64,000 nucleotides of DNA from Zerene cesonia. Taxonomy: Eukaryota > Arthropoda > Insecta > Lepidoptera > Pieridae. A model generated the notes under the pieces. It made no database searches. It was not told where the DNA came from and saw only the letters and a list, made by a program, of their open reading frames with translations. Of this stretch, positions 11,901 to 23,521 are shown one piece after another. Location of the stretch: positions 4,796,917 to 4,860,916 of the forward strand of contig NC_052102.1 of the NCBI RefSeq assembly GCF_012273895.1, read 5' to 3'. The position numbers and the translations under genes were made by a program. Position 1 is the first letter of the stretch. Each line of letters begins with the position of its first letter.

Positions 11901-14900
11901 TTCGAATCTGTNNNNNNNNNNNNNNNNNNNNNNNNNNNNNNNNNNNNNNNNNNNNNNNNNNNNNNNNNNNNNNNNNNNNNNNNNNNNNNNNNNNNNNNNN
12001 NNNNNNNNNNNNNNNNNNNNNNNNNNNNNNNNNNNNNNNNNNNNNNNNNNNNNNNNNNNNNNNNNNNNNNNNNNNNNNNNNNNNNNNNNNNNNNNNNNNN
12101 NNNNNNNNNNNNNNNNNNNNNNNNNNNNNNNNNNNNNNNNNNNNNNNNNNNNNNNNNNNNNNNNNNNNNNNNNNNNNNNNNNNNNNNNNNNNNNNNNNNN
12201 NNNNNNNNNNNNNNNNNNNNNNNNNNNNNNNNNNNNNNNNNNNNNNNNNNNNNNNNNNNNNNNNNNNNNNNNNNNNNNNNNNNNNNNNNNNNNNNNNNNN
12301 NNNNNNNNNNNNNNNNNNNNNNNNNNNNNNNNNNNNNNNNNNNNNNNNNNNNNNNNNNNNNNNNNNNNNNNNNNNNNNNNNNNNNNNNNNNNNNNNNNNN
12401 NNNNNNNNNNNNNNNNNNNNNNNNNNNNNNNNNNNNNNNNNNNNNNNNNNNNNNNNNNNNNNNNNNNNNNNNNNNNNNNNNNNNNNNNNNNNNNNNNNNN
12501 NNNNNNNNNNNNNNNNNNNNNNNNNNNNNNNNNNNNNNNNNNNNNNNNNNNNNNNNNNNNNNNNNNNNNNNNNNNNNNNNNNNNNNNNNNNNNNNNNNNN
12601 NNNNNNNNNNNNNNNNNNNNNNNNNNNNNNNNNNNNNNNNNNNNNNNNNNNNNNNNNNNNNNNNNNNNNNNNNNNNNNNNNNNNNNNNNNNNNNNNNNNN
12701 NNNNNNNNNNNNNNNNNNNNNNNNNNNNNNNNNNNNNNNNNNNNNNNNNNNNNNNNNNNNNNNNNNNNNNNNNNNNNNNNNNNNNNNNNNNNNNNNNNNN
12801 NNNNNNNNNNNNNNNNNNNNNNNNNNNNNNNNNNNNNNNNNNNNNNNNNNNNNNNNNNNNNNNNNNNNNNNNNNNNNNNNNNNNNNNNNNNNNNNNNNNN
12901 NNNNNNNNNNNAGTAATAAATGTTATTTGCAGTTAACAATTTTCTTTTTTCTTTATTACAATATTTATGGCAAGACTAGGTATATGACGGTTTCCAGCAT
13001 CTATTAAGGTTAGAATCTCCTAGACATACCTCCATATTCAATTCGGATTTTTATCGCAAAACAAATCAGAATGAAATAAAAGCTAGACAACGCCATATAG
13101 AACAATTATGAAATGTTACTTTTTTATGTCATCGTCGGCAATGGAGCTGGTGGGTCGCCTGATGGTAAGCGCTACCACCGCCAAAGCACATTTGTAGAGG
13201 CGTTAGTTCGATTGCAGACCTTACGCCTCTACAAATGGTAATGCCGACCTCAAATTGGAGAGGGATGAAGAAAGGATTGACGAGAGGAATAAACGAAAGG
13301 ACTGGACAGGTAAGTAAAAGGTTGTGGGCCTCCGGCTCCCCCACTCACTCACCGAACTAAACACAGCAGTATGCTATTTCACGCCGGTTTTCTGTGGGGG
13401 TGTGGTACTTTCCCAGTGCGAGCTGGGCCAATTCGTGCCGAAGCGTGCTCGACTCCCACATACAGTTAAGATAGCAATATGAAAATTTCAACTCACGATT
13501 AAATGGCGCTTTTAAAACCCGTAGTGATGCACCGTGCAAAGCCATGTGCTGAATTGCATTGTGAGACGCATAAAGTTCCCGTAGACCGCGTAAGGATGAC
13601 AATACTAGTACCTCTACCGCATTGTACGATACGTCCAGCGTCACCAAATGCTGGAAATAGTAGAGGAAATTATTTATTAATTATCATAGACTTCAAATTA
13701 CATAATTTGACGGTGAAATATTGTATACAATATCAAAGTTAAGCAGATAATATTAATAACAGTCTAAAATTATTTCCGGATGGAAACAGGACAAGAAAAA
13801 TATCTTCTATCAAGTTCTAAAATACAGTTTTTTTTTTTGGTTTTCTTTCTCGATCACTCCGAAGGTTTTCAATCCTTTAACATGATTATTTTAGCGATTG
13901 ATAGAAAATAGTTGTTATTTGATCACATTTTGGAGTGTACATCAAAGGTCGGTAACCTTCTTTGACAAGAATTGTAATTGGTTAGTTACCCGAACGTCGA
14001 GGTAGGGATTTAGCAGGAAAATATAAAATATCATCGTGTTCTTTTATATACACAAGTAGAACATTTAACACCTCATTTTTCTGAAGACTAAAGTAATAGT
14101 TTGAATCAAATACTTATATTATTGAATATGCCAAAGTATATTAAATATGTATATTATATCTATGACTATTGAATTAAATAAAATTGAATTAATTAAATAA
14201 AGCTACAAACCTCATAATTTCCCAAAATAACACTGCCTTTCAGTCTGTTATGGCGAAGATCGACATTTGTGAGTGGTGCTCTGTGGTCACATTTATTTTC
14301 ATCTCCCGTACTCGTCCTTGTGTTAGTTATCTGAATGTTCAAGAATTTTTTTTTAAGAAAATAGTTTTTAAATATTCAAACCTTCTCGACTCCCGCCTCA
14401 GGGCTACTTAATTTTTTTTTTCAGATATTTATAAGCATTTTAATGCTACAAAACTTCAAATTAAAAGTCGTTGTATAAAAACTATTATTATGATTTTAAG
14501 TACCTACTTAGTTATAATTTAACATTTAACGTTAAAGTTAGGTTAGCGTGTCCTCGCCCCTGAGATAGAATAACACCAGACCTCAAACATTACGGAAATT
14601 CTGAAGGTATTTACAACTATCGCGTTGATCAATCTTCAATCAACATTTTATGGCTTCAAAAACAATTGAAAACATACAAAACAATTGAGATAGCGTTAAT
14701 AATTACATCCTTTTTGCGCTTATCAAATTCCACATACCACCTATAAATTGCGGTAAGGACATTGTAATATATACAAATAATGGAGAAAACGTTATTACAT
14801 GATAGATTTTCGTATAAATGACGAGGCCCAAGTATTTAATACTTAATAGCCTGGACAATTCAAATTTTAAAATTTATACTAGTTTCGAAAACATATAGTT

Positions 14901-17900
14901 TAGTTTTTTAGCACAAACTTTTAAGTATTAATTCAATGTTACGAATTCTTATAGAATTATTAAATAAAAAGCAATAAAACGTTACCCCAAAATTAGTAAT
15001 CATATTTCGTGCGGCTACAATTATTCTTAATCGGGGAAGTCGTAGAACGCAATCCAATGACTTCAATTCATTGTCGCTAGCTTGGAGTTCTTCGAGTCTG
15101 TAAGAATTGAAAATTTTATTCAATTTTGTTACCTGCATCACAGATGATATATTTCTATTTCACATAATTAAATTTAATAATTGATACTTAATATTAGATG
15201 TGAGCACAGTTATCAATGATTCAAATATAAAATTAGTCAAGTGCGAGTCGGTGTTATGACACTTACGTTCCGTGCAAACAAGCAAAAAAAATTGGTCACT
15301 CAGGTTTCAAAAGTTTCAACTGTCTACCTATCACGCTTCATTAGATATAGCCTGGTGACAGACGGACGGACAGACAGACAGACGGTCAGAGAAGTCTCAA
15401 TAATAGTCAATAGGGTCCAGTTTGATCGTTTGTGTACGAAACCCATAAATTATAATTAGATTATCTATTCAACAATTTCCATAATTTCAATTTTTAATAA
15501 TATGAAGATGACTTCAGTTTATTAAGGAACTGACATCCATGAACTCACTACAACAAACGCATAATTTAAATAGTGTTGAAAAATGTAGGTGTGCAAAGTT
15601 ATTCGATATGATTTATGAATCAACAATGAATGTAAATTAATAAGTCATATCGAATTTCGTACTTTACATATATCAAGGAAGACTTTTTTGCTTGTTATGC
15701 AGGACGAGCTACGTACATTATCATTAAAACCAATTATTATGTAACTTGTTTTGATTATAAATACAAGATATTTATTCGATTATGAATATATAATTAATTT
15801 AAACATGTAAATTATTGTATTCAAATTGGGTATGTAGTTTTTTAACAATCGAATAAATTGTATATCGATATCTGATATAATAACTACGCACAAGCGAATC
15901 ATTATTAAATAAAAAGGCCATGTACAAATAAATACAGTTTTCGTTTAGAGAGGCCACATATGCTTATTTGGTCTAGAAAGTCATTAACCGTGAATAAAGA
16001 AATTAAGATTTTAATTGACCTCACAACATTCGAGATCTATATGAATAGTATATTATAAAGCTCTATAGAAATCACATTAAAACTCTTCTTGATAAACATT
16101 TTTATTTTAGTCTTATTGTACGTACTTTACATTATTAGTTTAGAAAATGTAGATACTTCAAACACTTTTCGATTCCACCATCAATGCCACGATCATAATT
16201 ATTTTGTTGAATTAGATAGAAAGGAAACGTGATGAAAAAAAAATGAAACACTCAATGTAAAAACCTTACTATAATAGAGTTAATACAATACAAAGTATAA
16301 ATAGATTGATGGTTGATTGATATACGTATATTATAGATATTGCAAAAAAACTAATACGATTAATACTAGACTTTTAAATCGTCTAAACAACAAGTTTTTT
16401 TTCTCCTCGTCTATCGGTGCATTTGAGGAAGCTTCACGTAAAATATTACTCAGACAAATTGAATACAGCTTTCACCGATTATTTCTGAAAATATTTTCTT
16501 CATTTGAGATATTAGATGGATCTATTTACCTACTAATGTGAACGCATCGTGAAGTTGTGTGCAAAACCTTGTGAAATTTATCTAAGCGAACACAAAAAAA
16601 TTATAAATAATAACATAACATAACATGATAGACATTCGTGAAAATAATATCACCGAATAAAACATATTAACACTACATGTTTTAAAACATAAAAATATGA
16701 ATATTTATAACAATACCTTTACGCACAAAACCTTCACTTTTACTGCGCCTATTTTAATATTAAAATAAGAATTTCACAAATTAAATAAGGTAACACTATG
16801 AACTTTAGTTACGTATGAAAAACAGCGTTCACGATATAAGAAGGCGGCAAGACTGACCACAGGTTGCGCGTGCGCCGCGCCGCCCCACTGCCCACATGTC
16901 TTTGGTAATAAAACGCAATACCGGGATACACAATCGATGTTACATTACACTCATTGTAGTATTGCTTATCTATGATTCAATGCAATTGATCATGTTCGTT
17001 TCCCTACTTATGCAACCGGTTCCTCTAATTTTTTGTGCATTTATGATAAATATTACTAAAAGGTTAACTACCTTTATATACAGCTTAAAATGCTTTAAGA
17101 ATCCTTATATGCAGATTATATAAAATATACAAAACTAGCTGAACCGACAAATGCTGTTCTGCCTCATTCAGCGATATGAAAAATAGATGTAGAATATCCG
17201 ATTCTCAGACCTACCGGAATACACACAAATTTCATAAAAATCGATCCAGCGTTTTCGCAGGAATACGGTAACTAAAATTGTGACACAGAATTTTACATAT
17301 ATAGAGATAATATTTTGCAATAGAAGTACAGCAACTACAAAGTTTCATTGCGGCATTTCTCTGTATTCACGCCTTTCCTAACCGGTGGTAGATGGAAAAA
17401 CTACGCTATAACGATTCAAAAGAAGACGTATTTGAATAAATAAATGATTGAGTTTGAGCTTGAGTTTGAAGTAATGCAAACAATGAAGCAGAATCACCGA
17501 AATGTAAACTTTGTCTTATCCTATCCTTCTAATATTATATCCTACTATCTTATCCTACTTCCTACTAATATCATAAATGCGAAAGTTTGTAAGGATGTGT
17601 GTGTTACTCTTTCACGCAAAATCTACTGAACCGATTGCAATGAAATTTGGTACGTAGACAGCTGGACAACTGGAATAACATAAAGGCAACTTTTTATCCC
17701 GATATTCCTACGGGATACGGACTTACGCGGGTGAAACCGCGGGGCGCAGTTAGTTATTAATATTCCTTTGTAGTATATTTTTCTTAATTGTATGTGTTTT
17801 TCAATGTGTGGTATAAAAAAGAAAAGTGTATTCTTCACCACTATTCACTTCATATAAGAATCATGTTAATACTCATACTGATTCGTCATTTAAAACTTAG

Positions 17901-19467
17901 AATACTTGGCTACCCATTAAATACCTACATGAAGGTATTCGTAGATTACAACTGAATACTTAAAGTTGGTGCTATGAGTGATTCGCAAAACAGCAAAACA
18001 TAGAGTAAACTACTTTGTATGTATCTAACGCAAATCCAATGGCTTTTCTAATATTTCACATCATCTTAATCAAATATTTATAATAAATTATTCTGATGAT
18101 AATTCGACAAATATATTAGAAAAGATAACCAAAGTCTCATATTGCATCTACTATATATTAATTATTGTATGTATAAATTAATACGTTTATTAATTATCAC
18201 CATTTTATTTAATTAACTGGGGTGATTTAAACGTTTTATAAATTAATTTAACTGTTTTAGCAATATTCTTTTAACGGAAATTTTATGCAAGAGCGCAACG
18301 GTAATGAATGAAATTAAGAAAGGAGGAATTAAAGTTCGAGTAAAGCTATTCTAAATTCCCATTATTTGTATAACAATCTAATATTTAACCCTAGTACATA
18401 TAATTTAATAAAATAAGATTTTTTTTTAATCTGTATCTAATGTCATCATCCGATATACATCGAGATCGTTCTTTTTAAACAAAAATGATACAACGAACTG
18501 TTGATACTCAGATTGCTCTAATAACAATAATGCAACTGCTGATACCAATGATAATAACTGTTAAATAAACGTAAACAAGGACATCAATGAGAGGGGTTGC
18601 GCGAGTGGCAAGTGAACGTAACTCTTCGCCTCGCTGCATTGATTAAGATAGCCTAGTCCCCGACGCACGGGCACTCACATAAAAAATTGGCACACAACGG
18701 AAATGATGCCGTCAATTAACATCTTGTAAGCGTTTACTGTTCGTGATGTAAGATTACGGACGCTTATGATACCTACTGACCTATAAACCTTTGGAGATAT
18801 TGCGATTTTCAGCAATTTTTAACGGAAGCGACTTTTAAGACAGTCTGATAAATGACAATAATTTCAATTAAGCTACCAGGCGACACAAAGTCAATACTTT
18901 TCAATCAAAATAATCTATAAAGATATTGATATCTATCGTAGTCCCGTATCGTATTCTGTGGCAAGGTACCCTTATTGTCAACATCAATGGCATAGATACC
19001 ATTCAATTTTGCATTTATAAGAACGTTCGAACGACTCACAGATTACCACGAGAGGTAAGTGCTACGCTCCGCTGACCGAGCGTTAAGGAACAGAATACAT
19101 AATAGCTATGTACGGCGGCGTATGTTACCGTCTACTAGAATATTCCACATGTATAATAAATCAATAATGCTTGCTTTTGTGATAAACTAGCTATCCGCCC
19201 ATGGATCCACCCGCACAAAAGAAACTACAGACAGTCCCGGGTTTTTACCCGTGACTAAAAGCGTAAAGAAGAGACGGACAGACAGGGCTACTTTAGCATT
19301 TATAATATTAGTAGGATTTCTTTCATGGGGAGTTTATTTTATTTATTGCAGTGTTGGTGTTGTTAATGAGAGGAAATATAGAACGACGGATTAACGCAAA
19401 GATACAATAAAAAAAAATTAAAAATAGATACAGAACGCAAAATACAGGAAGACTGATACAAAAATAT

Positions 19468-19509
<42 letters not shown>

Positions 19510-22500
19510 CTGATATTACAATATACATAAAAATATATCTATTTACATAATATAAATATTCAGAAACATTATTAGTAAATAGCACAGTAACCTGAATACT
19601 AGGAAAGAGCTCTTTAAAAAGGATTTTGGAACTCGAATAGTGAAAGAAGAATAATTGAATATAGAAAAACGTGTCTCAAAGTTGAAGTTGCTACAAAAAT
19701 TTATCCAATGATAACCTTAACTATCTACTTTTTGTGCTATGCTTTCTGATCCACTAACTCTCAGCCCTAATGGATGACAGAAATAGTTTCTTTAGTTCTC
19801 TAATCTATTTTCGGAGGACATAGCAGTCATTGAATTTCCGTATTGAAAAATAATAAAGCAAAGCAAGAAACAATAACCCAAAATAACACCAAGAATGAAA
19901 ACTTACTGTGACAGTCGACATATTTCATTCGGTAACTCTGTTATCTTGTTATCACTTATATCAAGGTGCGTCAGTGCCTGCAGTGAGCAAGTCTGTGGTG
20001 GCAGGCAGTGTAAGCTATTCCCGCGCATGCGCAAAACCCGAAGAGCAAATCCTTCAGAACTGTGCTGCGCTAGAGCTCTTCCTAGACACGATTTGCCACC
20101 GCCACTGAGATCCAAAACATTTGGAGGTTGTGTGCTTTGTGTAGCCTGTAATGTGATGGGTATTTTAAAACTGAAATAAAACAACTTATTCAGCAAACTT
20201 TAAGCGAACAAATAGTTTTACGTGAATGAATTAAAATGGAATAAAATCAATGTAAAGATATAACACAATACGAAACATATCTCCAAGTCTATTTAAATAG
20301 TTTTTATTACTCTTCTATAATCTTTTCATGAATAAAGTATAAGCAAAATGATATCAAATGGTACCCCGCCCGTTTAATGTACACAAGTGAATGTGCATCA
20401 ATTTGCCTACTATGTAAATTTAATAAACACTATGAATAATATTAAATAAACGTATATTTACGGTTTCGTTAGTAAACTTTTTACCGCACCGTAATATATT
20501 TCTCCTTGTAAATAGAAGGTTCCAGACTATCCAAGAAAACATCTTCACTTTGCTGACAAAACACATCCAGACTATCAAACTCTTCTTCCTCGGCTATCAT
20601 TTTGATTAAGTTATAGACGATATTCAAATTTTACATTTCAGCCACATTTGTGGTAAGATTGTACAGCTTTAAGCGTAAATACATTGAGGCCATCGAACTC
20701 AAAACCATTGTTATTCCCAAAGACTATCTAATAACTCCTATCCGTTTTTGTTATTCCGGTCACGGCTGTGCTTGCTTGATATGTGACTTATGAGTGGCCT
20801 TGTGCAGTTCTTCGGACATTCTATTTTTGATTTTTTACGCGCCAGTGGGAATCACTTCAAAGGTGGATTTTTTGCACGTCGTCGAATTCGTGTGTATGAA
20901 AAATACGCGATTCGATTCGCCGGTAGAAAAAAGCACGTCTAAGTTAATGCTAAGGACCGTTTTGACTGCTCTTGGTGTGAGCCGCCTGCCCCGCTTACTG
21001 CGTATGCTTTATCTCGAGCGTGACATATCTTACAGGGTAATGCACACGCAATGTTTTATGTATCGAGGTTCGTGAGGAGTCATATCATTTTTAAGTGGTT
21101 ACGTTTTCTTTTTAATTGGATGAGACCAAGGAGTTAACCCAATTTGACGGATTGTAAATAAGGATATAATGGAAACACCGTCTACATACTAGGGTCAAGT
21201 AATTATTTTCTTTGCTGTAATCGCAGTTATAAAAAGCAATATTTAGCATTATTGTGGAAAATTTGACATTATCGATTATGAATTTTTATGATTAAAATCT
21301 CGTATGCACAGCCCTAAGCAAATAAACACATAAATATCAAAAACTCGGTAACTGAAAAGATTTCTAGTAGGTAATTTGTAAACGATGCGGATGGTTCGTT
21401 AGTTTGAGAAGTGTACCGGAATCATATTCCGAATCATCCACTCCTGCCCCATACTGTGACCCAAAATGAAATGCAAATAACTGAAATAAACAAACCTACC
21501 TGCTTGCCTTGTTGGCTTTCATATTCTAACCAGTTCAAAAAGATTCGATAAAAAATGAGACGTTTATATGAATAATGCATTTAGTTTATATAAAACTTCT
21601 AAGTTATCTTAAATTGTTATGTACGGTAAATGTTATTGAAATATATGTATTTAGTTTATATAAGTTACATAAGATTAGCGAGAGTAGTAACTCATTATAC
21701 ACCTTTCCCCTTCTTTTGCTTAATGAAAGTTTTACTTTTATAGAACACGAATGAATTAGGCGACAAATTAATGTGCGATAACACATGTGCTGCTTATTTA
21801 TTCATGAATTTATGTTGAGTATATGGACAACTGTAAAACATATTTTCATTGGGTACATACCTCTTTTAACCAACAGAACCACATATTTCTCTCCCATACG
21901 GTGCTAAATCCGAGGAATAAATGATTTGTTCCTCCATCAACCAAATTGCTACCTTGGCAACGAGGCTTAATGCATATTACTAATCTCTGTGCTTTAGGAT
22001 GACAAAATTCAATGCTGCCACCACTCATTTCGATCATTTCCCATGACGTCCCTAAAAATAAACAGGTTAATAACTTCTTCAAGACCCAAATCTTATATAT
22101 TTGGATAAGGATAGATAGACCATATAAATACTTACCAAAAATATGCAATTGTGATCCAACTATTTGCGCTGGACGTGGTTTCCATTGTGGAAAAACGTGA
22201 CCTTTAAGAACATGCACAGTACCAGATTGAAACATTCCACTTGAACGAGCGGCTGGGCCGGCACACCAACGCATGCTGTGTCTCATTTCAGGATCCACAG
22301 CAAACCGTAACCGACGTGCTTCTGATCTCCATCCAAGATTTGTTATAAACACCTCTTGAATTTTTAATGGACACTCATTTAATTCTAAACGTTTCGACTT
22401 TTCACCACCAATTTGTAACCATAGCGTTAATTCTTCACTAAAGCCCAGTTTCTTATTAACTTCTTCCACACTGGTATTGGTAGACACCCTCACTAATTTA

Positions 22501-22766
22501 CTTGGAGCGTCTACTGCGAACGGTTCGAGACCCTCAAATACACGTATCCAGGTATAGTCCGAGTGTGTTTTGAAACCCCTCGTGGATGCAAGTCTCCGAA
22601 GCGACTTGCGCGGGAGTGTAGGCGATGAGCCGTGAAGCCCATCGTCGCAGACCATGGCGCGGCAGATGGACGTGAAGCGCGGAGGCCACTGCCGTAATGT
22701 CGGCCCGCAGACCGGAGTCCGCCGCTGCATTATAATTAGGTCGAGCAAGGTGGGGGTGGGAAACAT
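8981..22766 (-). CDS. Phlpp: Phlpp, PH-domain leucine-rich-repeat protein phosphatase (RA/PH isoform)
   Basis: Exons in transcript order: 22766-22136, 22051-21861, 20145-19907, 15097-14986, 13650-13497 and 11331-8981. Phases match and give 1225 residues, normal for PHLPP. Predicted domains: Ras-association-like (about 72-165), PH domain (about 177-274, ending WFCWLKE), leucine-rich repeats (about 280-710), PP2C phosphatase (about 735-975) and a low-complexity tail ending TTEL, a class I PDZ ligand like the C-termini of vertebrate PHLPPs. PHLPPs dephosphorylate the hydrophobic motif of Akt and PKC at membranes. The start at 22766 is the first ATG after an in-frame stop 12 nt upstream; MQRRTP or MVCDDG are alternatives. 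The 1000-N gap lies in an intron whose flanking exons continue the LRR register, so no exon needs to be missing. Several acidic residues of the PP2C site are replaced. Confidence 0.93.
11428..11650 (-). repeat. Degenerate interspersed repeat in a Phlpp intron
   Basis: Beginning ACTAGCTGTTCCCGCGACTT, it includes the module CCAAGTTTCATCAAAATCCG..TCAGTGG and the run CAGACAGGCAGACAGAC. These modules recur in lepidopteran repeats related in layout to the Helitron-like copies elsewhere in this window: a GC-rich hairpin end next to CTAG, and a middle block meaning 'accurate to ACCGATTxxxATGAAATTTGGTA' in the opposite sense. This copy is too diverged to give boundaries. Confidence 0.45.
11912..12911. 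other. Assembly gap, exactly 1000 N
   Basis: The run of exactly 1000 N is a placeholder of unknown true length. It lies within the Phlpp intron between exons 13650-13497 and 11331-8981. The joined protein across this intron (KAPFN followed by QLESLTTAV) keeps phase and LRR spacing, so the gap need not hide coding sequence. The flanks do not duplicate each other. Confidence 0.95.
13120..13460 (+). repeat. Interspersed repeat family R2, copy B (palindrome intact)
   Basis: It has the same landmark order as copies at 2030 and 57395. This copy has the best-preserved palindrome: CATTTGTAGAGGCGT at 13189-13203 is answered by ACGCCTCTACAAATG at about 13224-13238, able to form a 15-bp stem with a loop of about 20 nt. 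It sits directly downstream (minus strand) of the 13497-13650 Phlpp exon, 37 bp from the splice donor. Confidence 0.75.
15236..15443 (+). repeat. Interspersed repeat family R3, copy A
   Basis: It begins CAAGTGCGAGTCGGTGTTAT and passes through AAAATTGGTCACTC, TCAACTGTCTACCTATCACG, ATAGCCTGGTGACAGACGGA and a terminal block near TACGAAACCC. The same ordered modules recur, more decayed, at 47461-47744 and 48910-49050. No coding capacity is seen. It lies within a Phlpp intron. Confidence 0.6.
17134..17306 (+). repeat. Degenerate interspersed repeat (CTAGCTGAACCGACAAATGC type)
   Basis: It carries the recurring block ACACAAATTTCATAAAAATCGATCCAGCG, shown here only by its parts AATTTCATAAAAATC and GATCCAGCG, and ends in an AT-rich ATATATAGAGATAA. 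The layout is like the other transposon-derived fragments in the window. Boundaries are approximate. Confidence 0.4.
17560..17753 (+). mobile_element. Helitron-like non-autonomous element, copy 1
   Basis: It starts TCCTACTAATATCATAAATG and ends CGCAGTTAG, a mutated CTAG end. A hairpin, CGCGGGTGAAACCGCG, sits about 10 nt before the end. TC at the 5' end, CTAG at the 3' end and a GC-rich hairpin just before the 3' end are the hallmarks of Helitrons, and no terminal inverted repeats are visible. Two further copies (27321-27520 reversed, 50109-50302) share most of the sequence, with the core CCGATTGCAATGAAATTTGG. It has no coding capacity. Confidence 0.7.
19185..19318 (+). repeat. Degenerate interspersed-repeat fragment
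   Basis: It begins ACTAGCTATCCGCCCATGGA, has GGTTTTTACCCGTGACTAAA, and ends TTTATAATATTAGTAGGA. The right end matches the reverse complement of the Helitron-like 5' end (TCCTACTAATATTATAAA), so this is probably a diverged, reversed member of the same group. Confidence 0.5.
19468..19506. repeat. (TA)n microsatellite
   Basis: An uninterrupted run of alternating T and A of nearly 40 bp lies in the Phlpp intron. It is a length-variable microsatellite candidate with no other content. Confidence 0.95.
20485..20600 (-). CDS. Phlpp: Probable alternative first coding exon of Phlpp (isoform lacking RA and PH domains)
   Basis: The minus-strand ATG at 20600-20598 has an insect-type start context (ATCAAAATGA). 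It opens a 38-codon frame, MIAEEEEFDSLDVFCQ continuing through acidic residues to YITVR, then a GTAAAAAG donor in phase 2. The acceptor at 20171/20170 is in the matching phase, giving YITVR followed by FKIPITLQ and then the main frame (ATQSTQPP). The ordinary PH exon ends in phase 0 and fits only the second acceptor, 25 nt further in. An isoform of about 998 residues with LRR and PP2C but no PH domain is predicted. No transcript evidence is available here. Confidence 0.55.
20601..21080 (-). promoter_or_regulatory. Possible internal promoter / 5' UTR for the short Phlpp isoform
   Basis: Immediately upstream of the alternative start is a stretch whose G+C content rises above the neighbouring intron (clearest at 20820-21060) but which has frequent stops in the minus-strand frames. 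That is the composition expected of a promoter-proximal 5' UTR. No TATA box is obvious. A plus-strand open frame across 20794-21075 has no family resemblance and is not called as a gene. Confidence 0.25.
21081..21860 (-). other. Phlpp intron between PH exon and LRR exons, distal part
   Basis: AT-rich sequence between the GTATGTACCC donor at 21860 and the internal promoter candidate. I see no exon, repeat family or RNA gene here. Confidence 0.5.
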
Positions 22767-23405
22767 GTCGTTCGGTCACTCGGGAATACTGTATGCAAAA
22801 TGATTCAACCATGCAAGCCGAATAGTAAGTAATTCGTGCTGGCACTTTAAGTAAGTGGTTGTCCATCCTTTTAAGAAAAATGTATTCTCATATAACGTAT
22901 TTAAGTACATAATATGACAATAGTGAAATGGGTCGGGTATTTAGGTAAAGTAAGCAGTGTTGGTTCCGCGTCGACAGGCACCCCACCTGCTGACTCACCT
23001 GTTGTATACGAGGACCATGATCCCTTTATTATTTTTATGCAGGACTGAATGTTGCGTCACTAAAGAAATGTAACGGTTCACATTTTAAAAGTAAAATGAT
23101 GCAATGAAATTCGAAAAATCTCGAGTACTTAAGTATATCTATCGACGATCTTCCAGTTTAAATACAAGTCCCCAAATCAAATTGAAAATAATGGCTGATC
23201 AATGCTCCATCCTAACTGATTGAAATTATGTCAAATACTCCAATAATTTCTTAATAATTTAATATTGCTGCACCGAGGTACGAGACTACAAATTGCAACA
23301 GAGTTACACATTTAATTTCGAAGGTGGTCAATGAATTTTCTAATAATACACATGATAAATGAGAAATCTTAAAATATATGAAAACTCAATATGTAATAAA
23401 GTACA
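22767..23405. other. Phlpp 5' flank
   Basis: The intergenic stretch between the first called Phlpp codon and the CAP gene 3' end holds no coding sequence I recognise. A short non-Phlpp frame crossing 22534-22866 overlaps the Phlpp exon out of phase and is ignored. The Phlpp promoter probably lies in 22780-23060. Confidence 0.4.
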
Positions 23406-23411
23406 TTTATT
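23406..23411 (-). terminator. Poly(A) signal of the CAP gene
   Basis: TTTATT on plus (AATAAA on the transcript strand) lies about 110 nt beyond the CAP gene stop codon. It is a canonical hexamer at a plausible distance; its use is not shown. Confidence 0.5.
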
Positions 23412-23521
23412 AATATATTCAATCAATAAGTAATAAACACTATAGCTAATATATAAGTTTGTACATGGATCTTAAAGCTAACGAACCGAATATAAACTTT
23501 ACAATTGTCCTGGTAATTCTA

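Larger units (their letters stand above)
15450..19906 (-). other. Phlpp intron 3, remaining part; repeats and two GC-rich patches only
   Basis: This 4.8-kb intron (14986-15097 exon to 19907-20145 exon) shows no further coding exon: the LRR register is continuous across it (CRLSQ then LEELQASDNE). It contains the Helitron-like copy at 17560-17753, a decayed relative at 17134-17306, a TA microsatellite and GC-richer patches near 16840-16900 and 18590-18670 of unknown meaning. Confidence 0.5.

Noticed and set aside
11823..13007. Long open frames across the first N run
   Set aside because: Open only because N codons contain no stops; no protein content outside the gap.
20794..21075. Plus-strand 93-codon frame inside the Phlpp intron
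   Set aside because: No recognisable domain; region better explained as promoter/5' UTR of the minus-strand alternative isoform, though this is not proven.
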